Assembly (NCBI RefSeq): GCF_033958435.1 | Contig: NC_134138.1 | Coordinates: 77,796,298 to 77,860,297, forward strand | From: Carettochelys insculpta | Lineage: Eukaryota; Chordata; Testudines; Carettochelyidae | Direction of reading: 5' to 3' | Length of the DNA stretch: 64,000 nt | Shown here: positions 59,405 through 64,000 of the stretch, one piece after another | Layout of the letters: the number at the start of each line of letters is the position of its first letter | How positions within the stretch are numbered: the first letter of the stretch is position 1 | The notes under the pieces: generated by a model | What the model saw: only the letters and a program-made list of their open reading frames with translations | Database searches by the model: none | Told to the model about the DNA's origin: nothing | Position numbers and translations under genes: made by a program

Positions 59405-59775
59405 ATCCCCCTATGGGAGCTGCCAGTAGGGGACATGACCAGGCCCCCATGCATCATTGCTGATATGGTCTACTGTCTCCAGTCCTGGCTAATGCTCACC
59501 TACATGGGACACACCAATGAGAGCCAGGATCTCTACAATGCCCACCTCAACCAGGTCAGGAACACTCTTGAGCAGGCATTCAGCCATCTGAAGGTGTTCT
59601 GGTGCCTCCTGACATGCCTGGAAGTAGGCCTGCCCAGCGTGCCTGTGGTCATGGATGCCTGCTGTGCTCTCCACAACCTCATGGAGAGCAAGCAGGAGCT
59701 CTTTGTGCACACTGGGTGGCCGAGGCCATGCCGCACTATGAGCAGCCAGGTGTGGTACTGTGTCGCCAGGCACAC
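59405..59775 (+). pseudogene. Harbinger transposase 3' fragment interrupted by element 5
   Basis: VGDMTRPPCIIADMVYCLQ, HLNQVRNTLEQAFSHLKVFW and VVMDACCALHNLMESKQELF correspond to LGDTTMPFCVIVDVAYPL, the glutamate block VVERSFGRLKGRW and VGACCALHNLVESKGK of the intact enzyme. Only the last third remains. The glutamate of the DDE triad is present (NTLEQAF). It ends at GTCGCCAGGCACAC, where TAA and element 5 begin. The rest may lie beyond the window. It differs from elements 4 and 5, so it is a separate copy. Confidence 0.8.
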
Positions 59776-60145
59776 TAAGGCTACGTCTACACGTGAAGCC
59801 TACATCGAAGTAGCCTATTTTGATGTGGCGACATCGAAATAGGCTATTTCGATGAATAGCGTCTACACGTCCTCCAGGGCTGGCAACGTCGATGTTCAAC
59901 TTCGACGTTGTGCAGCCCAACATCGAAATAAGCGCAGCGAGGGAACGTCTACACGCCCAAGTAGCACACATCGAAATAGGGATGCCAGGCACAGCTGCAG
60001 ACAGGGTCACCGGGCGGACTAGCGCTTCCGGGGCAACAGCTAGCCGCTCCCTTAAAGGGCCCCTCCCAGACACACTCAGCCTGCACAGCACATGGTCTGA
60101 GGAGCCATAGGCACACAGACCCTGGGCGCCGCAGTCAGGGACCCC

Positions 60146-60172
60146 CAGCAGCAGCAGCAGCAGCAGCAGCAG
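60146..60172 (+). repeat. (CAG)9 in the transposase leader frame
   Basis: Nine CAG units read as glutamine in the N-terminal frame (RDPQQQQQQQQQLEVHP). Element 1 has MDPQQQQHLEAF at the same place. Here the codon before DP is AGG, not ATG, so the ancestral start seems lost in this copy. Confidence 0.9.
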
Positions 60173-60308
60173 CTAGAGGTCCACCCAGCCCTCCCGGCAG
60201 GAGCAGGGCTTGCCCTGGCTCATGCCATGTGGGAGGCAGCTGAGCACCTCCTTGCCCCAGGGGAGGAGATGCCCCCAGGGCATCAGGGCTCAACCCCTAC
60301 CCCTGCAG

Positions 60309-61665
60309 CACCCCGCCCCCCCGCCTCACATGCCGGCGGCTGTGGAGCTACCCCAACAGCACCGACTGGTGGGAGTGGCTGGTGCTTGGGGAGTGGGACG
60401 ACGACCGCTGGCTCAGGAACTTCAGGATGACCCGCCAGACATTCCTGGAGCTGTGCCAGTGGCTCACCCCCGCACTCAGGCACCAGGACACCGCCATGCG
60501 GCGTGCCCTCACAGTGCAGAAACGGGTCGGCATCGCTGTCTGGAAGCTGGCCACTCCAGACAGCTACCGATCCGTGGGCCAGCAGTTTGGTGTCGGCAAG
60601 GCCGCCATCGGGGCTGTCTTCATGGAGGTAAGCGAACCCACGGGGGGAGGGCAGAGCAGGGAGGCCAGGGCAGGGCAGGCCAGGGGAGGGGAGGGGAGGG
60701 CAGGGCAGGGCAGGGCAGGGCATGGGGGCCAGGGCAGGGGGGCCAGAACAGGGGAGGGCAGGGCACGGCAGGGGGGCCAGAGCAGGGCAGGGCAGGGCAG
60801 GGCAGGGCAGGGCAGGGGGGCCAGAGCAGGGGAGGGCAGGGCAGGGCAGGGCCACGCACACCCTGCTCACCCCTCATTGGTGCTGTCCCATGTGCTTTCT
60901 CTGCAGGTTGTGCGTGCCATCAATGCCATGCTCCTGCACAGGCTCGTGAGGCTGGGGGACCCAGATGCCACCATCGCCGCCTTTGCCACCCTGGGCTTCC
61001 CCAACTGCTTCGGGGCTCTGGATGGGACTCACATCCCCATCCGTGCCCCACATCACAGTGGAGGACGATACCTCAATCGAAAGGGCTACCATTCTGTCGT
61101 CCTCCAGGCCTTGGTGGACAGCCGGGGATGTTTCCAGGACATTTACGTGGGCTGGCCTGGCAGCACCCACGACGCCCGGGTTTTCCGGAACTCGGGCCTG
61201 TGCCACCGGCTGGAGGCGGGGACCTACATCCACCAGCAGGAGATCCTTCTGGGGGACACCACCATGCCCTTCTGCGTCATCGTAGATGTGGCCTACCCCC
61301 TCCGGCCGTGGCTCATGCACCCCTACACAGGCCATCTCTCCGCTAGCCAGGAGCGCTTCAACGAGCGCCTGAACCACACGCGCCAGGTGGTGGAGCGCTC
61401 ATTTGGCCGCCTGAAGGGACGCTGGAGATGTCTCCTGACCCGCCTGGATGCAGGCCCCAACAACATCCCCCAGATTGTGGGTGCCTGCTGCGCCCTGCAC
61501 AATTTGGTCGAGAGCAAGGGGAAGACCTTTTTCCATGGCTGGGCTGTGGAGGCCGGCAGGGCACACGTGCAGCCACCTGCTGCCCCCAGTCGGCAGGTGG
61601 ACCCCGAGGGGATCCGGGTCCGGGAGGCCCTGCGGGCCCACTTTGATGAACAGGCCGTGGGGTGA
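60309..61665 (+). CDS. PIF/Harbinger DDE transposase (HARBI1-like), intact core
   Basis: The enzyme expected to cut and insert the element at TWA-like triplets. Exon 1 to 60627 has WSYPNSTDWWEWLVLGEWDD, FLELCQWLTPALRHQDTAM and a helix-turn-helix-like WKLATPDSYRSVGQQFGVGK. An intron of 279 nt (60628-60906, GTAAGC to CTGCAG) joins exon 2 at VVRAINAMLL. Catalytic residues are Asp at 61021 (ALDGTHIPI), Asp at 61171 (STHDARVF) and Glu at 61393 (VVERSFGRLKGRW), spaced 50 and 74 codons. The tail CCALHNLVESKGK is followed by a TGA ending at 61665. The intron length is a multiple of three without stops, so the unspliced frame is also open. The start is uncertain: this frame is closed above 60241 and its first ATG is 60427, inside a conserved block. 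The N-terminus probably comes from the overlapping frame with MWEAAEHLL (60227), by an upstream exon or a frame change. An acceptor-like CCTACCCCTGCAG ends at 60308. Expected length from similar proteins is about 350 residues. Confidence 0.88.
60640..60855 (+). repeat. GGGCA-type minisatellite in the transposase intron
   Basis: Tandem GGGCA/GGCCA/GGGGA units (GGGCAGGGCAGGGCAGGGC and variants such as GGGGGCCAGAACAGG) fill most of the 279-nt intron. The strand is G-rich with runs of two to six G. In-frame translation gives only RAGQGRAG-type repeats, which supports its being non-coding. Confidence 0.9.
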
Positions 61666-61845
61666 ACTCTGCCCAGGCCCCCTACTGCCCGCCCCTTCCT
61701 CCCCCACACTCCTGCCCCAACGCCTACACCATGGAGCACCCCACCGCACCCCCCTCCCACTAGTCCTGGACAAATGACAGCACGCACTTGTGGCTGAACG
61801 TAAACTTTTTTTTTTCTTTCCGAACCTTTTCTTTTTATAACTGTA

Positions 61846-61851
61846 AATAAA
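61846..61851 (+). terminator. Likely polyadenylation signal of the transposase gene
   Basis: AATAAA 181 nt after the transposase stop, in a T- and A-rich stretch. Another AATAAA is at about 61911-61916. The convergent SANT-like gene ends at 62074, so the two 3' ends are only about 400 bp apart. Confidence 0.55.
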
Positions 61852-62073
61852 TATTTGAACCACAAACCAAAAACTATGTACAAACGTTGAACAAAAGCAA
61901 TATGTACAAAAATAAAACAATACAAAGAAACAACTGTCCGCAATAATAAAAAGAAAACCAGGGAGGATAAAGGGGAGAACTATTTACATGGGGGGGACGG
62001 GGCAAACTGGGGGCCGAAAACAACAGGGTCCAACTATATACAAGGGGGGGGCCACGTCCAAGGCCCCTCGCCC

Positions 62074-64000
62074 CTATAGCCCAGCACCGGGCGTTGGCGG
62101 CCGGGAGCCCCGCCGCGGTCGCAGCCTGGTCCGTTGCTGGGTTGGAGTGGGCTGGACCGGAAGGTACAGTGGCCGGCGAGTGTCAGGTGGCTCCAGGGGT
62201 CCCTCGGCGCTCCGGCCCTCGCCGGTGGGTGGCGGGGCGACGGCGGACGGGACGGCGACGGGCGGAGCAGCTGGTGGTGGGGCTGCAGGAGCAGGCAGGG
62301 CGGGCGAGGTTGCGGCCGGCGCGGCATGGGGGGCCAGGTAGTCCACCAAGTGGTTAAATGTGTCCATGTAGGCCCCCCATGCCTCCTGGCGCCAGGCCAG
62401 TGCCCGCTTCTGCAGCTGGAGGTGCTGCTCCGCTACCTCCAGCTGCCGACGGTGGATGGCCAGCAGCTGGGGGTCCGTCGCTGTCGGCGGTTGGTGGCGC
62501 GGGGTCCGCCGTCTAGCCCGCCGTGGGGCCGGTCGGTCCTCGGCCGAGGGGCTGCCCTGGAGCAATGGTCCCGGAGGGCTCTCCGGGACGACTGACGCCT
62601 CGCCGGCGCTCTCTTCCGGTCCTTCGGATGGTGCAGGTGCAGGACACAGGAGAGGGGTGGGGGAAGAAGAATGGAGACAGGCGTTAGTGTGGGCCCCGAG
62701 CCGTGGCCTCTGTCCCCCCAGCCCTGTGCTGCAGGTTCCCCATCCCCGTCCCCGGGAGATGTTGCTGTGATGGATGGGGTTCAGGGGTCCCCCTGCCCTG
62801 CACCCCGTCCCCTGGTGGGAGCGACTCTCACTTCACCCCTCAGGGTCTGAGAGCAGGAGAGGTTTCTTAGGCCACAGATGCCCAGTTTCTGCCAGAAGTG
62901 ACAGCACCAGCTGTCGGAAGAGACAGTCCTTCCAACCCTTCCTGGGGAGAAGACCCCAAGGGGTGCCCCTCTGGGATGCAGCTTTCCCCCTCCTCAGGCT
63001 GGCTGCCTTCCAGCTCTCCCTTCCCCTAGCCTCTACCTGTGGCCCCCGCCCTCGCCCCCCAAGTCCAAGCCAGCTCGGCTCCTCCCTCCTGTTTGTTCAG
63101 GGCAGAGGTGTCACCTGCCAGCTGTAGCCCCAGGATCCTCCTTTGCCCCTGGGAGCTATTCGGCTCTTGTTGCTCTTATGTAGCCTGAGTCTCCCTTTGG
63201 CACTCCCCACACTCCATCACATGCTGCTGCTGCGGGGTGTTCCACCCCCTCCTCCCGGGGGCCCCTCGAGGTTCCGCTCCCCCCTGGCCCGGGGATGGGG
63301 CATGGCACTGTCATTCGGGCTGGGGGGGGGCAGGGGCTGATGGATGCAGTGCTTTGAGGGCCATGGCCCTGGTGTCCTTGGGTCCATGGCCATGTGAGCG
63401 TGTGGGGGGCCCTGGACACATATCTCTTACCCCCGCCCCTCAAGCCCAGGGGTGTCCACCAGAGGGGGGTACCTACCTGTGGGTCCGCTCCCACAGTCCG
63501 GAGATCCCCGGGGGGCGGAGGCCCTGCTGCTGCTCCGGGATGGCAGGAGGAGGATCTGCAGGCTGGATTCTGCAGAGGAGGAGCCCCCCTCCTCCTCCTC
63601 CTCCTCCTCCTGCCGCGATGTCCCGGGGATGGCCTCCTGGGGGGGCCCCCAGGGTGCGGGGCTTGCCTCCGGGTTGGACTCCATCTGCAGGGCCTGCTGG
63701 GGCTCGTCGGCCGAGGTGTCAAGGGTGGCCGGAGGGGAGGAGATGTTCCGGGGGCCCAGGATGTCCCTGAGCTCCCTGTAAAAGGGGCAAGTGACGGAGG
63801 CGGCCCCAGATCGGCTGGCCGCATCCCAGGCCCGGGCGTAGCCCTGCCGCAGCTCCTTGACCTTACTCCTGATGTGGTCAGGAGTGCGGGCAGGGTGACC
63901 CCGGAGAGCCAGGCCGTCGGCCAGCCGAGCAAACGCATCCGCGTTCCGCCTCTTGCTCCCCATTGCCTGGAGCACCTCCTCCTCGCCCCAGAGCCCCAGC
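62074..64000 (-). CDS. Myb/SANT-like Harbinger accessory protein, 5' end outside the window
   Basis: The second gene of element 5, on the minus strand. Exon 1 (64000-63477, continuing past the edge) encodes LGLWGEEEVLQAMGSKRRN, FARLADGLALRGHPARTPDH, KVKELRQGYARAWDA and CPFYRELRDILG. This is the helical pattern of a trihelix/Myb_DNA-bind_4 domain. A Ser/Pro region and a run of Glu (RQEEEEEEEGGSSSAESS) follow. A GTAGGT donor at 63476 starts an 855-nt intron whose acceptor AG lies at 62623-62622. The phases agree (one base plus GA). Exon 2 (62621-62074) begins GPEESAGEASVVPESPPGP and has a helical HRRQLEVAEQHLQLQKRAL segment, WRQEAWGAYMDTFNHLVDYL and a proline-rich tail. In related systems this protein binds subterminal sites and carries the transposase to the nucleus. 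That role is inferred here. It is open throughout what is visible. Confidence 0.85.

Larger units (their letters stand above)
56279..59405 (+). mobile_element. PIF/Harbinger element 4
   Basis: The left end reads CCCATGTCTACACTAGAAGC near 56280, followed by TGTTGACAGT, CTGTTGACGG and GTGTCGACAAAAC motifs. It therefore belongs to the same TGTTGACA group as the SANT-only element. A degraded transposase on + (56611-58084) and a SANT-like tail exon on - (59045-58736) converge. No right terminus was found: past 59405 a different transposase fragment begins. The remnant appears truncated. Confidence 0.7.
59779..64000 (+). mobile_element. PIF/Harbinger element 5, apparently intact, cut by the window edge
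   Basis: Left terminus GGCTACGTCTACACGTGAAG after TAA (59776-59778). It is followed by subterminal TCGAAGTAG, ATCGAAATAGG and CTATTTCGAT motifs, as in the 711-bp MITE. Two convergent genes follow: the transposase on + (about 60309-61665, one intron) and the SANT-like gene on - (62074 to beyond 64000, one intron seen). Both are open apart from the introns. The right terminus, expected beyond the SANT promoter, is outside the window. It is the likely master copy type for the 711-bp MITEs. Confidence 0.9.

Noticed and set aside
59060..59430. A 108-codon frame between the SANT tail exon and the transposase fragment
   Set aside because: No similarity to either Harbinger protein could be seen. It probably represents intron or untranslated sequence of an old copy.
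60210..61346. A 378-codon open frame overlapping the transposase on the same strand
   Set aside because: It is a shadow of the GC-rich transposase and intron repeat in another frame. Beyond the N-terminal part it shows no known motif, while the other frame has the full DDE domain.
63156..63938. A 260-codon frame antisense-overlapping the SANT first exon region
   Set aside because: It is on the same strand but in another frame than the SANT-like gene. Arg/Pro-rich shadow of GC-rich coding sequence.
1..64000. Host protein-coding genes, tRNA or other RNA genes
   Set aside because: No domain-bearing exon outside mobile elements and no tRNA-like box A/box B cloverleaf beyond the SINE was recognised. 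Very diverged or short exons could be missed.
1..64000. CRISPR arrays, operons, ribosome binding sites or prophage
   Set aside because: Composition, introns, SINE/LINE content and MITEs show vertebrate DNA. The short repeated motifs are transposon subterminal repeats, not spaced arrays.

Overview
This is vertebrate nuclear DNA, most likely from a reptile and probably a turtle. That reading is an inference from the mix of mobile elements: CR1 LINE ends, DIRS-like tyrosine-recombinase elements, Penelope-like elements, a MIR-type SINE, Gypsy and hAT pieces, and many PIF/Harbinger transposons and MITEs whose ends read GGCTnnGTCTACAC. No host protein-coding exon, tRNA, rRNA, operon or CRISPR array was recognised. 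The only apparently intact coding regions belong to a transposon.

The main theme is PIF/Harbinger. In this group a DDE transposase and a separate Myb/SANT-like DNA-binding protein are carried on one element. Here the two genes are convergent. Element 1 (from before base 1 to 4086) has a decayed SANT-like gene on + and a decayed transposase on -. Element 2 (about 18.9-21.7 kb) has lost the catalytic core. Element 3 (about 38.6-45.06 kb) is split by a 3.7-kb non-LTR retrotransposon. A 2318-bp element (49573-51890) carries only the SANT-like gene. Element 4 (about 56.3-59.4 kb) is a degraded pair. A transposase 3' fragment (59.41-59.78 kb) is interrupted by element 5 (59779 to beyond 64000). Element 5 looks young: its transposase has an undamaged DDE triad and one GT-AG intron, and its SANT-like gene is open as far as the window edge.

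Non-autonomous derivatives surround these. Three copies of a MITE are each exactly 711 bp (3351-4061, 5389-6099, 26206-26916). They share the left end and the beginning of the transposase gene with element 5, so they are internal-deletion products of that family. Other MITEs with similar termini but different subterminal motifs lie at 9000-9256, 27927-28218, 32404-32842, 34210-35049 (with 34416-34843 nested inside) and 53309-53737.

Older layers are a DIRS-like element (about 6.7-10.2 kb), Penelope-like pieces (11.3-11.6, 22.5-23.1 and 38.4 kb), a Gypsy pol remnant on - (27.4-29.7 kb), hAT-like elements (17.1-18.3 and 30.5-31.4 kb) and CR1 ends. The remaining stretches are AT-rich and hold no gene I can support. 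Most short ORFs there are chance or antisense shadows.

The order of events can be read from nesting: DIRS, then the 257-bp MITE; Gypsy, then the 292-bp MITE; Harbinger element 1, then the 711-bp MITE; Harbinger element 3, then the LINE; the transposase fragment at 59.4 kb, then element 5.
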